From: Fasciolopsis buskii
Lineage: Eukaryota > Platyhelminthes > Trematoda > Plagiorchiida > Fasciolidae
Direction: 5' to 3'
NCBI GenBank assembly: GCA_008360955.1
Contig: LUCM01003896.1
Coordinates: forward strand, 16,595-80,594
Length of the DNA: 64,000 bases
The translations under genes were made by a program, and so were the position numbers. The notes under the pieces are model-generated. The model saw only the letters and a list, made by a program, of their open reading frames with translations. It was not told the DNA's origin and searched no databases. Within the stretch, counting starts at the first letter, position 1. Every line of letters starts with the position of its first letter. Shown piece after piece: positions 12,801 to 26,900 of this stretch.

Positions 12801-15800
12801 TAACAAGGACGAAACAACTGTACATTGCTTCCATGGTTTCTTAATGGTCAGTTGAGCGATCATATCACATGGGGAATTACTTCATGAAAACACTCAAACG
12901 CGTACTACGAACATGAAATAAGTGGAAATTTCGACTTGTGAGGGTGCCGAAAAGCTGGCACATAGCTTTGATTTCTCACAATGTAACTCGTTAGGAAGCC
13001 CATTAAGGTAGGTCATCTTTCTTGTCATTCTCGAGATAAGGTTTACAGTAGCTCAAGGAGATAAATGAACACTACAGGAGAGCCATTTTGAGATGCGGTA
13101 TGAATCTAGCTACTAAGACTTCTCAGTAGTGTATCTAGAAATCGGAAAATAGTTGGGAAACGTTTTTTCACAGAGCTGCATGAAAATGCAGTAAATTGCA
13201 CAGCACATAATCAAGATAATACTATTCATGAAACGTGTCCAGATGTTTCGGTTTCATTGTGTCAAGTAAATTCCATAAAAGCCTGCTACTGTTTGTTTCA
13301 CAGCTCCCACATAACCGCTTCGTGCAAGAAGCACAGCGGAAAAAGTCATTCGCCTTCTTCATGTTATTTTGCATCTCTATCCAAAACCAGGATTACCAGC
13401 AGGTGCTGGCTAGACTACGGATGCCTAATGCCGGAACCGCGGAAGAATTGCTATTTCGATCACTGATCAATATGGGTTTGATTCAAGCTCGTAAATTCTA
13501 CCAGTACGCAGACAGCGTGCGAAGTTTCCATCGGGCACACCAGATTTATACAGCACGTCAATTGTTTACCGAGTTTGGAATGGATACGAAATTGGGCGTA
13601 TCCAATTGGCCAGAGTTGATTCATTCAATCGGGCTGTCTATGCACAGGCAAGTTTCCGGCCGTTTTGCTTTTTGAAATGGTTATTGACGCTTCGGATTCG
13701 AAGTGTCCTTAAACACGCATGAGAGAAAAGGGATGGATAAGATGCTCGCTTAAATTCCCTTTTGGGACCATTCATATTGTAAAAGCTGATCAAAGGAGCT
13801 TTTTTATCGCACGCTGGCAAATACTTGACGTGGAAATCAGAACAATAAAAGCCGCATCGCAGCAGTGCGCATCGGGGTAACTTAATGCAGTCGAATTTGG
13901 AAATAATCAGGTCTAGAATCGCAATTAATTTACATATGCCATCTTTCCATACTTGCTTCAAAGGAGATGATTCTGACGCGATATCAGGTCGCTAAGACAA
14001 TGGTCGCTGTTATTTAGCTCACCACCTTTAGGCCATTTTAGATAGCAGACCTCATAAATTCATTACAGCCCGGGTCATTTTCAGGTTCATTCGTCAAACA
14101 TCAAACGGGTTATATGTTCACATTGTTTTCCATTGTACTTCCCTTACTTTGTCTTTTATTCAGAGTTCAAAAAATGTACAATATTTCAGGTTGAAGGTCG
14201 AAGTCAATGAAAGCCTCCCACGTGGGAAATTAACCCGCTAGTGACCATTACTTCGAAATGTCATTATGTTCAGTGCCGCTCACTGACACATGTTAGATCT
14301 GGACTTCGGTAGTTACATTTTTGCCCTTGTGTTATAGCCACCATGATAACAATTTGGAATGAGACAGAGAAGTTTTAGATTAAATGTCCAGATTCAAAAC
14401 CGTTCTTTAAAAACTGTGGAACTAATATTTTTAATTTTTCAAAGCAAATGCCACAAGTACACTTCAAAATACCTGTTTTAGAGGACCTTGTCGAACGATA
14501 CCAAGTAACTGTTGAACGCACCTCATTATAGCCCAATGCATCAAAGAGGTTGTTTATTCAACAAAATTTCTGCATTTTCGTTTTTTGTTGAATCAAACGT
14601 TCAAAACAGACTAGGCAAATTCCAGCAGGCTGATGTCATATTCCGTTCACTTACACTGACCAACCCAGCACTAACCTGGGCCCATGTGTCTCGCGCAAAT
14701 TTGCTAATGGATTACGGTGGCCAATTGACCCTAGCAGATCCGGTGAAACAAATCGCCTTGTGGACACGTGCAATGGAGGAATATCAGTTTGCCAATCAAT
14801 TAACACCAACTGATTGGTCCGCTCGTATCGGATTGGCCATGTATTTCCAAGTTAGTTAGTGGTTATTGTTGTATTTTGGAATGTGTGATGGGGATGGAGC
14901 GCTTCTTATTGTATCATGGAAATGATTTAAGGTGTCTCTTCGTGTGTAGAAGTACACCCCATGTAACAAAGCAGATTATGAGTATTCGTTCCCGTTAAAC
15001 GCAAGAAACATGAAGCTCGTCAGATTTTCACACAATATTTTTATAACTCTAAATGAACGACCATCCATCCAGACTGAAAAATTGCTTTTAAAAGGGAACA
15101 AAGAAGTTCTTTTGTTTATTCTTTTTTGCTGCAATGGGTTTTCGTATGGTAATATGCACCAAATGAGACTGAGATTTCTATAGATTTGAGGTTCGAAAAA
15201 ATAATTTCAATTGCATCATATAATTGTGGGTGTGCACGAGCGATAGAATTGTATTTGGAACTCTCTATATCCCAGTTTCTGAGCAACCGATTGAGACACA
15301 CTGAAGACAAACACAAATGAGGGAAATGCAGATAACGTGTAGAGATGACGAGCTTTTTATTGCACATCAGCATCACTCCACTGATCAAGTCATTCTGTTG
15401 GTGACCAAATTAATGTGTAGTTAAGACTAAAGAAGCTCAAACAAAAAAATTGGTGGGAAAATGATCATATTTCCTATGCAACGTAACAGTACATCTTCCG
15501 ACACCTTTACATATCTTGCACATAGCCGTATTAAACCACGTTCCGGGACTTTAGAATTTGTATACCCGGATGAAAATATTCCTTCTGGTTTTATCGACTG
15601 AACTTGGAACTGTTCATTGAGGAGAAACGTGAATAATGAAGATGTATCTGATTCTAATGACGCCCTACCACTAGGAAATTTTGGACATCAAATAATGTTG
15701 CCTTTTTGAGAGACGAGTCTCAAGTAGCCCTAGATCCCACAAACTAACGGACAGCAAAATTCACGTAGAATTAAATTCACTCGACTTTAACCAGATGCAA

Positions 15801-17928
15801 AGTATTTCCTTTGACACCTGCAAGGTTCTTCATCTGCATCAAGTCATTGTGAGAAATCTATCAGGCTTTCAGCATATTTGCATACACGAAAAGATTTTTA
15901 TTTCTGCAGACGTGGGTACAGGAAGTAGTTATCAATCACTGATTTCCAAACATCGTTTGGCGTTTACGAAATTAATATATTTGTGTTTTTGCCGTGATTT
16001 CGGTATTCTTCAAAACGTGAGTGTTTAACGGAACACAATTTTCCAAGTTCTACCTTGTGGCCGAAAAACCTGATTCGGTCGAGAGGAGCATCTCAGCCAC
16101 CTGGCCATGCCCAAACATCCGCGTCTACAAGCAATCGCACACAAATGGTGGTAATATCATATGGGCCGTGACAAACTAAGGAGCGGAGTACTTGGAGCAG
16201 ACCGTTCCAGTTCTCGAATTACGATGTCTAGACCAGGTTTTGGGGACGGACACTCGGCACTTACTGAACGAAGGTGAAAGCAACAGATGAAACGCCTGGA
16301 GGAGCTTGAAAATGCTAGCTGGTAGTCAAATCTCTATGGGACCTTGTTACCTGCAGCAATGTAGTAATCATAACGCGAAAAACAGGTGATGTTGATACAT
16401 ATAGTCGGAAACTGGAGACAACGAAGCCAGCATTGTGTAAATTCAGTTTGATCATTCTTCTGTACTTAAAATAGAGAGAAAGCATGGAAAAGCACGTTAT
16501 ATGAGCGAAAATTACTCCTAGTATAAGGCTCAAAGCGCATAATGTTTAAAACTTGATAACTGATAGATTTTTAGCGTTCATGGACACTGGGGATAAAAAA
16601 TTGGACCCTTCTTTACCTTTTTTCAAAAGGCCAATCTAGTATGAGACCAGGTATGCAGCAATATTTTTCACGATAACTAACTTTCCAAATTATTTATTGA
16701 ATTGGCAGTCAAAAAAATACAATTCGCAGTAGGATTACATCGAATAATCAGTTGCAGTAGATTAGGGTACCATGTTCAACAATATTTCGGTGGTGTGTAA
16801 AAACCATGTATAGTTGAACAAAAACATCTCTGTCGTTCTTACGCGATCTGATAAGCATATCTGCATATTCTAAATTAATGCACTGACAATCACTGTAAAT
16901 AGGTCTAAATGTGCCCGCTTAAGATGAATTGTGTTTGACGTATTTACAATATAGATATCCGCAAGCCATTTAGAATAGTCTTAAAATAATTTCAAATGAT
17001 GTGGCTGACTGAAAAAACAAAAATCATCCTCACCATAAACCGAAAAATCGGACCTAATTGCCAGACGCACACTGATATTGGAATGGGTCAGGCTAACCGC
17101 ATTCGTATCATCATGCGTTATAATAAAAGAACTGTCGTTAATTACCACGTAAAACACGAGCGATGGAGGGATGTCACATCGGAGAGCATTCAGGATGAGG
17201 GCACTATGGAAAATGTAATTCCGCATTTTTTAAACCGTTGACGAGGTGAAAAATAGTTGAGTAGGAGTTTGGTAAAGAGGGGATCAACACCAGATTTGTA
17301 AAGATCGCCAATAAATCTGTTTGTTAATACTGTTGGCTGCGTCATTGTCCTTCGTATTTCGATATCCTGTCCACAGTAAACAGGTTATCATGCGAAAGTT
17401 CACTGACCACAACCGTTGAACGGAACGAATTAGTCTTTGGTTGTTTGTTCGGTGATACAAAGTCAGATGTGATGAAGAATGGCTGTTTGAGCCACACTTT
17501 GTAACCTGTTCAGCTGTGCTGGTAAGCTCAATACTGGAAGTTTACTTGCATAATTTGCGTTCGGGAGCCATGTTCGCAGTTGCTTAGAAGTAGAGCATTG
17601 CCAGCTCGATTCCAGCTCAATACGCAGACTTCTAAATGTCCAAATGAATTTCCCATTTTACAGAACTGATTAGTGCATACCCATCATCACACCCAGGGTT
17701 TGAACCTGGCCCTTTTGCATGGGAATCTTGTGTTACCACTACGCTGCCCAGCCCGAATTTATGGGTTGAGTTCATTCAGGTGTCGTCCTCAATGGCAGTC
17801 AACAATCCCTGACGGCTTCGAAAGGAGGCATGCTTACTGCCTCTTACCTCCATTCAAATGCTTCCCACCGAGTCAGGTCTTCTCAACAGGACTAGGTTAA
17901 TGTCCCCTTTGGCCTCTATCGCGTTTGT

Positions 17929-17971
<43 letters not shown>

Positions 17972-20900
17972 GGTGACTTCGTCAATGCTTTGATCAAAGC
18001 ACGTTTGCGATCAAACTGCCCAGCTCAGAGGACAAACCAATGCCATCCTGTTGAACCTAAGCGACGAGAAAGAACACCATTCTCTAACCTGCTATCATAT
18101 ATATATCGCAATAACTTCTCAATAAGGTGTGGAATTGATCGCATTTGCTCTGACGCACTGGGTCTGAAACCTGGGCGTGCTGATGGACTGCACCGCTGAT
18201 GAGTTCTAATGAGAGCGAAAATCCAGCCTGGTGCTTCCCAAGTGCATGACTGCACATAGGACGTGTGGGTTGTGTGTTGTGAGTAGAATCCGAAGGACGG
18301 TCAGTCAAAGTAAAATATCATCAATCCCACACATTACTAGCAAATAATTGTGAGATATATACATAGCGAACCGATTAGCTTTAAACAGCTTGAAGGAGAG
18401 AAGGATATAAATCCTTAACGTCAACATTACGTGATTCTCTGCTTTCTCTAGTCGTTGATAATCACTTATATTCATGAACAGGTCTGAATCATGTGACAAA
18501 TTTCCTGATTTTTGTCTGCCCCAATGCATCAGGTTAAATCGCTGCTGCGTTTATTTTACCTGAAATATTCCAAACGTATTGAATAAAGCATTGTAAGCTT
18601 ATTTTGCATGGGTGCGAATAATTTTTAATTAAACCATATACGTCGACTAACCTCGGGTGTTCTCTATTTCGTCTAATCATTAACAGGTCATCTCTGAGTA
18701 ACTTTCACGTACAACTGCAGTTTCATGTGGTTCGTGTAAACGTAAATTTTAATGCGCAACTCAGTAACTACAACTAGTTCACCATAACATGAGCACCATA
18801 CACCATATATTTCATTTATTTTTGAAAGCGGTTTTCAAGGCATCACTACACTGCATGCATTCTCACATCTCTGTGATTTAACCAGGGAGTAAAACTGAAA
18901 TAAAAATCAATGGAACGAGTTTCATCTCCTCAATTTCGACCGAACTCATAGACCCAAATGATCATTCATTGTCCTACAGGTTGATTGCAGTTTCTTTATT
19001 TTACTCGCAACAGCACGCGATTGACGTCGTCCTTCGGATGGATAAAAAAGTAGTATGCACGTCTGTCCGTGCGTGTGTGTTTACACATATGCGTGTGTGT
19101 GTCTACGAAATTGGTTGGGCTGATGGGGTGTGGATGTAGTTAATCACGTGCTAGGTCATAAGCTAACCTACTGATTGATACACGGGAATAAAGAGTTGAA
19201 AATCTCACACATATATACGCCCAGCCAAACTTGGCAGCTTTATCAGAGAATCGGTTACATGAAATGTACTGTCACCTAATCAGAAGATTTGTCAGCAAGT
19301 GAGCAAAACATTAGGTAGAATATGTAAACAGTAATAAGGTATTTAACCATAGGATGATAGAAATTAGCAGTGACTTATCAAAGTAGTTGTACAGTTAAAT
19401 TTTGGAGCTAAAAAAATTCGTATCTTTTAGGAAATGCAGATACTAGCCACACCCAGTTCGACTCTTTTTCCCATAGTACTTCTTCTGTGATGTGTCCCCA
19501 TTTTTATCGATGCAACCACCGCAGATAGATAGTACAATGGTCGAACACATCTGTTGGCCCACTAATCGACCTCCTCCCCTAGCCAAAAAGTGAATTTTCT
19601 GCTCACGTTATTGCATTAGCAAGATAATCCCGCATTTAAATGCCCTTCTGTTCACCTGAGTAAACAGGTTTTTCCCGTAGCATTTGCTTTTCACCAACGA
19701 AAGCTGATTGGCATAGATGTGTATACAAAAGGGAGAAATTACTCGAAGCCAGTGAAATTCTGTTCTGGGTGCGGCCCTGTTGATGAGCTGCGCAAGTGTT
19801 GGTGGTACGGAGGACAATTCACGGCAATTCTTGTGCTCGTACAGACATTGCGTACCTAACAAGCTTGGCCCAAGTCCAATGAAAGGTTGGGAGGGTTTGC
19901 GATTGGGTGAATGAGCTACGATTAACAGCTTCTTATCAACTTATCGGTCAATTCATCAAAGTTCAGGTTGCCATAGCAATGAGTAAGGGAATTTTCCGTA
20001 TAGGCGTTTGTGAAAGCGAGGGGAACAAAGCCGATAGTGCTGCGCGAGTATCAGACGTCCACGTTCGACTGAAACTGGAATCGAGTGGGAGGGGCACGGG
20101 AAGTTGCTGCTTTATCCTATTCACAAACGTGCACAGACGAGCAAAAGCTAGCATGGTATAGGCATGTGAAACGCCCAGAAACAGTCGAATATGGGATGCA
20201 CGAGGCTCCACCCAGGAGGGTGAAAATGTGCGTCACGTAGACATGGTTTCATTAGATTGTCTTTGTGCAGTAAATTTCAATCTGGTTGTTTCTCACTATT
20301 GGTGCTGTTACTATTATTGCTGCTGCTGCTACTGCCACTGCTACGCCTTTAAAAACGAATCAACAGTATAGTTTTATTCTCCTGTTTGCACCTACCTTTT
20401 CTCAGTTGTAAGTGTCTTCTTCAGCTCACTCAGTATTTGCTTGCGAAGGTTTGTTCGCTTGGTTTTCTATGTTTGCTGGCCGTCGATGGCGTTTCACATC
20501 GTGCTCAACTTGTCCCACCCACCTTCACATGCACACACGAACACCCCACTCCTCGCCCTTCAGTCATATACACGTGCGTGAATTTCAGAAATTAAGTTTG
20601 CCGCTCTGATTCGACATGCATGACAAAATTTTGCTTGACCCTCCCGTTACAACCATTTTCGAAACAAATTCGGCCCACACAACCAAAACTCACCCGTCGA
20701 AAACTGGAAAACGTGTCATTTTACCTAGAAACTGTTTGATTTTGTTTTCTCTTAATATTTTTTCAATTGGCAAGTGAAAGTTGTCATTCAAAAGTGCATA
20801 AAATTCTTTGGATGTGAACGAGATTGTCGAGTGGACTGTATGACCCGGCATTTAATCTTTTTGAATAAGATACAGTTAGGTTGTGGAAAAACAACCAGAA

Positions 20901-23900
20901 TCCTTCTTGCACCTCGGCTAAAGATGAGTTGTTCTAGAATTTTAAAACGCGATGAAAAGACATGCACCTTCATCGAAAGCAACATTATTTGTAAAGATTT
21001 TCTTTTATCTAGGAGACGTGAGTTTATGAATTTTTCCCTGACGCCTTTCGATATGGCTTTGCAGCTCAGCTGATAGGGTACGTGAGGTGCAAATATGTGA
21101 ATTTTGTCCATGCTCAGGTTTGAACCCTGCCGAGGTCGGAAGCTTTTCACAGTTGCATCAATTCTACAAATCCTTGTTTGATATAAGCCAAGTTCACTGA
21201 CACAATTAGTCAGGCGACGACTGAAGAATTTGAGGTTTGGTTCCTTTTTTCATAAAAGCATTGAGCCCGTCCGGTCTTTGTCACTTCTTTACATCTGGTT
21301 GAGGCAAAATAATCATGCACAGTAAACAAGCGACAAATTTCAGTACGACAGTTCATTTGCTCATTTCTCGTCGAACGAGAAGTATGGTCGAAGTGTCGGG
21401 ACAAAACTGTCCTGTCTTCTACCTTATCCTTATACCAGTGTAAATTGTTATACCATTAAAGAAAGCATGAAAAACGTAAACTGTAAATTCGGTGCCCACG
21501 GAACCTCAGTTGATCCACTTGATGCGAATCGAAATTTTTATTTTCGTTTGTACTGGCGGATCCCCTGATCTGAAATGATCATAGAGGCCAGTGAACTGAA
21601 TCGTCAGTTATCATATTTCTTACTTCGCCGACGCTTGATCTCGATCTTACAACTGGCAAATTAGACCACGTGTTCAAAAGTTCAGGATGAGGCTACCCAA
21701 ACCGATCCACTAGTTTAACCTATCAAGGGAACACCAATTATGGTAAGAAGTCGATAACGAGAAGGAAAGGAACTATGAAAGAGTTAACGAAAGTTCCGTT
21801 CCATTTTGTCCCTTTCCTCTACTGCCATAACTTAAACTGCACTAAGTACACCCCCAGACTTATGTTGCACAGTAAAATGGTAAATATACCTTTCACTGAA
21901 GAGCCATCGCAACTTCGATTTGCTGATTGCTTATTGTTTGTGAGACGCGATAAATACGAAAAACAAATCAAGTCCCTGATGAGAAGCAAAAAATGTCTTG
22001 AGGGAAATATTGTCTTCGTAATAACGCAGTACTATCTTATTGCAGCTAATGGTTGTACATTATCGGGACCAGTTCGATTTCTTCTCTTTCAAGTAATTTT
22101 TACGCATAAGATATAGCTTCAGATATGCAATCCAAATCAGAACAAGCGCACTTTGTTCACCGGCGATGAGTGAACAATCTTGGCCTAGAGTATTCCCTTC
22201 GGAAATAAGCAACAGGCGAAAGCACTGTGCACGCGTGTCGATTTTACTGCCTTCGAACTACATTTTATGGCAACATTATCCGTAACTAGTCTCTACCGTA
22301 GTTATATTAATCGACTACAATAAGGTGTATTGTGAATTCCGAAGTTTAACCCGTGATTATGGTGCAGTCAAAACCAAGTAGCTTTATTGGCTTAGTTGAA
22401 ACGTCTAAACGGTCCAGAGCTTAATCAAAAACAACCAGAGTGAACCAAGTCTGTACATTTTGGCTCAATTACTGGAATAGCAATCAGAACTAGCAATGTG
22501 ATATTCACTTATTGGAACCAAACTCGACTTGTCTTTCGGTGTGAAGTTACGTGGGATATTTGACTATTATTGATGAATCGTTTACAGCTGGTAAGTTATT
22601 TAGCAGGGCACGATTCTCAGTGATTGTGCAGTTACATCAGTATTCCTCCAAGCTCCACTATTTTCTCCAGGGACGTAAGTGAACATTATTTTGCAATGTC
22701 AAAACAAACCTTTTTTTCAAAGCCATAGCCAACTACTAGTTGTACGAATAAACCACCTAAATCTCCATCTCTGCCCCATCTCGGCAACTCATTCCAAATG
22801 TGCTCAGGTTGTAAAATTCCTTGCTATTGAACTGTTGACTTTTCCTCTAACATCGAACAATCGTAAAAAGATAAAAGAAGGTAATTACCTTACTGTGAAA
22901 GTCCGATGAAAGAGTCGCGCTTTATGATTTGAAAAACCGTCAATATGCTGCATGCAGGTATACATTTATTTTTTTCCTGACTATTTCCAAGGTGACTGGA
23001 AAATTGACTAAGGCACTTCAGATAATAAATGACGGTTTGGAAAATCTCTGCGAATACACCGATGAGGTTATTTCGTCAAATCTTTTCGAGTGTAACCCAG
23101 AAACTAGGAAACAGTCGGGCACGGAGAAGGTCTTCATCACAACATTCCATCCAGAACAGGTAGCCGAGGCTTACGAATGTCGTGGATTGATTGAATTTCA
23201 ATTGGGTCACCTGTCCCGTGCAATAGCTGACTTGACTGAGGCTATTCGTCTTAATCCTATCAATCCAAACTATCTTGTCAATCGGGGAACAATTTATCAA
23301 CGTGATGGACAACTCCGACTGGCAATGAACGATTATCGGTAAGTTGAAAATGATAATTAAAGATTAAAGATTACACTCATTGCAAAATCACAATCGAAGG
23401 ACAAGCAACGTTTGCGGTATCCCATTGGGAGGTATGCGCCGAATAGATGAGAGTTGACTGGGTTTCGGTGATACAGAAACAGATTTGCAGACGCATTTGT
23501 ACATCCACATGCAGATCGATTTGTGCTAGTGCTCGGTGCGAGTGGGTTGCCCATTTAGTGTAGTTCAGATCACATGTACGTGCAGATATTTCTGAACATT
23601 AGGATAAGCGATGCGTAATGAATGAGCCACCAAAATCGCCAAATAATCACTAACACGGATGTGATCAAACGTCAGATGGAGTTGAAGGAACCGATGGGCC
23701 GAAAGTCAATGAACTCAAGGCTGAGCCAGCTGGGTGAGCATCTTAGCACTAATTCGTCCATTTCGTCGGTCATCTCTAGTCGATCGGTCAAACCACGATC
23801 CACAGTTCAGCAGAATTTAAATTACGACTGTCACTGACTGTAACACTTGGCCACATGCCCAATGCCTAAAAACAACCCACTAAAAGTTTCGTAAGATTTG

Positions 23901-26900
23901 GCATAACGCCCTAGTAACCTCTAGTTGAGCATAAAGGTCTGAAAATCAGACAATCTCACTAGTGAAAAACCTTTCTGCAGAAAAACAGTTCAGTGTAAGC
24001 TATGCATAATAATCAGACCATATTTCAGCCTAAGCCTTAACTGTTTTTTCTTCTGACTTGGAAATCAAAAGCGGAGGAAATTCAACTGGCGAATTTTCTT
24101 CTTCATCCCTTTCCTATTCTAAATTTTCAACCCATCAGTCTACTTCATGAATGCTGTTCAAGGCTCTCAGGGGGTCAGACTCATTCGGTAATTATTTTTC
24201 TGCTTCCCATTGGCTGCTGTATTGTATGGTATTTTTTGCCGTACATTTTCTTTGGGATTTGTGGTTTTCGCCTTTGGTGACCACTACTGTCCGAGGACGT
24301 TTGAATCATTCGACACCCAAGTGCAACTTGCGCTAATTTTCCGACTGGAAAAAGGCTGACTCTTCTTGTGTTTAATTGTTTAGATGTTCATTTCAAATAA
24401 TTGCTGTCAAGGCAACGGAATGTTTAAAAGGAAACATGAGACTTCAAATGTACGAATCCTTTTGAGTTCGCTCCGGGGGCTTAATACGAGCTTTTGCTTC
24501 ACGTTAGCCTTTCCACGACTCAACTATTAGGGAAAAACACTCTCGTGATCGGATTTGTAGTGCAACGACCGACTGTCTGACTCGGAGGATGCGGCTACTT
24601 GCTGGGGAATGTATCTAAAAGCCTTTTTTGAATGCTCAGACCAAGAGTTATGTAGTGCAATGAAGTCCGTGTCATATTGCAGGGGGTGGTAATCTTGGGT
24701 CATCCCGACCATGTGGTTCATACCTTCTGGGTGTGAAATGGCTGCACCAGTGATTGACTAATTTTCCTCTGCCTTCTACCACGGTAACGTTCATGGATGG
24801 GTTCAGACGGGTGTTTAGTCTTTCGATCGATATTGTTTGTTTCACAGACTGAGAGTGAACTGATTCGTGAACAAGCCTTCATTCGCGCGCATAAGGCCGG
24901 TCTGGGTGTAAATTCAGCGTGTAACCACGTAGTATAGAACACCCCGTCGAGTACACGGGACAATCCTCGTTGTTCCATTTGTGCCAAATGTGTCAACTTT
25001 AAATAGCAGACATCGAAGTTATCTTCTTTGTTGCAGAATCTTTGGCTATTCCCACGTTCTTCTTTATCAGCTGATCGTCCCCCAAGTCATTTTTTGGACG
25101 GGCCACTCCTCCTAACGGCGTATTGCTTTTCTTCTCCTCAGCGGTATTCACATTGTTCATTTACTTCACTCTAGTAGTTCGGCAGTGAACTAAATTCCTC
25201 TTTAGCTTACGTTTCATGAAATTTCGTAATTGGAGAAAGTGCCCATTTCTTTTTGACTTTCGGTTTACCGAGTTCCGTATTGAATCGAGTCTAGTTCAGA
25301 TTTCACAATCGGTAACTTTGCACTGATGTGCTGTCCACAGAGAAAAAGTGAAAAATAAAAGATAAAAGACCGGATGTGTGATAGTAAGTTTAACTATCGG
25401 TTCATCTTCGCAGCGAGTCAGATTTACTTCTAAGGGAGCCTGTTTAACCTCAAGCAGGAGCTCGAATGTGTCGAGTTAAACGTGTAAAACTACTGGTTTC
25501 TAAACACGGGCTAATGTTAAAAACGAAATATTGTTTTCAGAAAGGAAGTTTAATGATTGGCAAATATAATGTCGATTTTCAACGTTGCCTTGAGTTCGTC
25601 AATGAGTAGCAGTCCAAGTGATGGATCTTGTTATCACATTACCTTTTTGAGGGTAACACCATTCGTTAGATTTGGGTTAGACAGCGTATGCAAAGGGTCA
25701 AAATACTTTCAAACATTTTCTTTCGTTTCCTTTGTGTGTCTCAGTTTGCCAGTCGCATGGTGACCACTTTTTTCTTTAAAATTTTCGTCTGTTGCGAATC
25801 ATGATTAATTAGGTTCGGTGTGAGTAGCAAGAAAGTAGATGTTAAAGGAAACTCAGTAAAGTTTAATAGAAACCGTTGGTAGCCTGCCGGGTTCGTGCAA
25901 AAGCTAACGGGCCCAACTCGCAGTCGTTCGCACCAGATTCGTGTTCCAGTTTGGGCGAGGCGGATACTCATTGACGATGAGTCCTAACAAGAATAAAGCA
26001 AGCGCACAATGCTCCCATAGTTTTAGTAAAGGTGAAATGAGCGTTGATTTGGCACGACAAATGACTAGGTTCACTTGAAATATGTCCTAAACTTGTTTCG
26101 CAGTGGACGTTTCCTTTTCTGTCGTACCCCCTAGCAATAAGTGCTTCAGGTCTGGCTTCGTTCCCGTTTCGATGTAATCCATACGTTAATTATTCCAGTC
26201 TTTGACTCGTGGCGTCAGCTTTAACTCTTCGAATCTCTTCTACCCCGACCAACCTTCATTCCGCAGCAGTCTTTCGTTGTTCTCAACCCGGTTCCAGAAA
26301 AATGATGTCTTTCGATTTCATTAGCAGAAGGAATTGAAGGACGAAAGGATCAATAAAAAGACAATCACATCGTCTCTTAAATCAAATATTTTAAATTTCT
26401 AAGTTAACTAGAGAACCTTTGATTTTGTACGTATCTTCTTCAGAAATCATGTCAACAATTGGCTACTATGCAGTTTTCAATCTGTTATTTGAATACATAA
26501 CTGCATGACTGTTGTTTTACCCAATGAATTAGTTGATTCACCAATTAGCTACTTAGTTTACTAATGGTTTCACAATCAACTTGTATTTTCATGAAGCAAA
26601 TGTTATTGTTGCACACAGTACTACGAAACTGTCCATTGATTTGGCTGGCGACAGATCGAGAATTGCTTCACCTACATTTGCTTTTTGCACGTCGGTGTCA
26701 TGCGAACGGCAGTTGCAAATAAATCTCACAGGCTATACACTCTTCTCGAATCAACGATTGCATAGACGAGAAATATTCTCCAATCTTTCTTTAACCTGGG
26801 CGAAAATAAAACTATTCGATAGAACGACTGGTGCAGGTTTTGGAATAATGACGCTGTGACTCGTATCTCACGGACCTATACAACAAATCATGCGCTTAAA

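Larger units (their letters stand above)
14851..22991 (+). other. Large intron of the TPR gene (8.1 kb)
   Basis: It carries a tRNA-like SINE head on the minus strand (17.69 kb), a TA microsatellite (17.93 kb), GT-rich tracts near 19.07 kb and a TGC/TAC triplet tract (20.3 kb). Open frames up to 120 codons occur but have no family resemblance or splice support. Confidence 0.55.

Noticed and set aside
13652..13653. GT donor for the 13.39-kb TPR exon
   Set aside because: It would put the next exon out of frame and break a clear TPR. The GC donor four bases upstream fits both phase and repeat.
20774..21150. Overlapping open frames of 99 and 120 codons on opposite strands
   Set aside because: Neither shows domain patterns or splice context. 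Part is a B-box-like repeat string.
21775..22116. 113-codon open frame in the large TPR intron
   Set aside because: No TPR pattern and no adjoining splice sites in phase. The flanking exons already join to a correct TPR.
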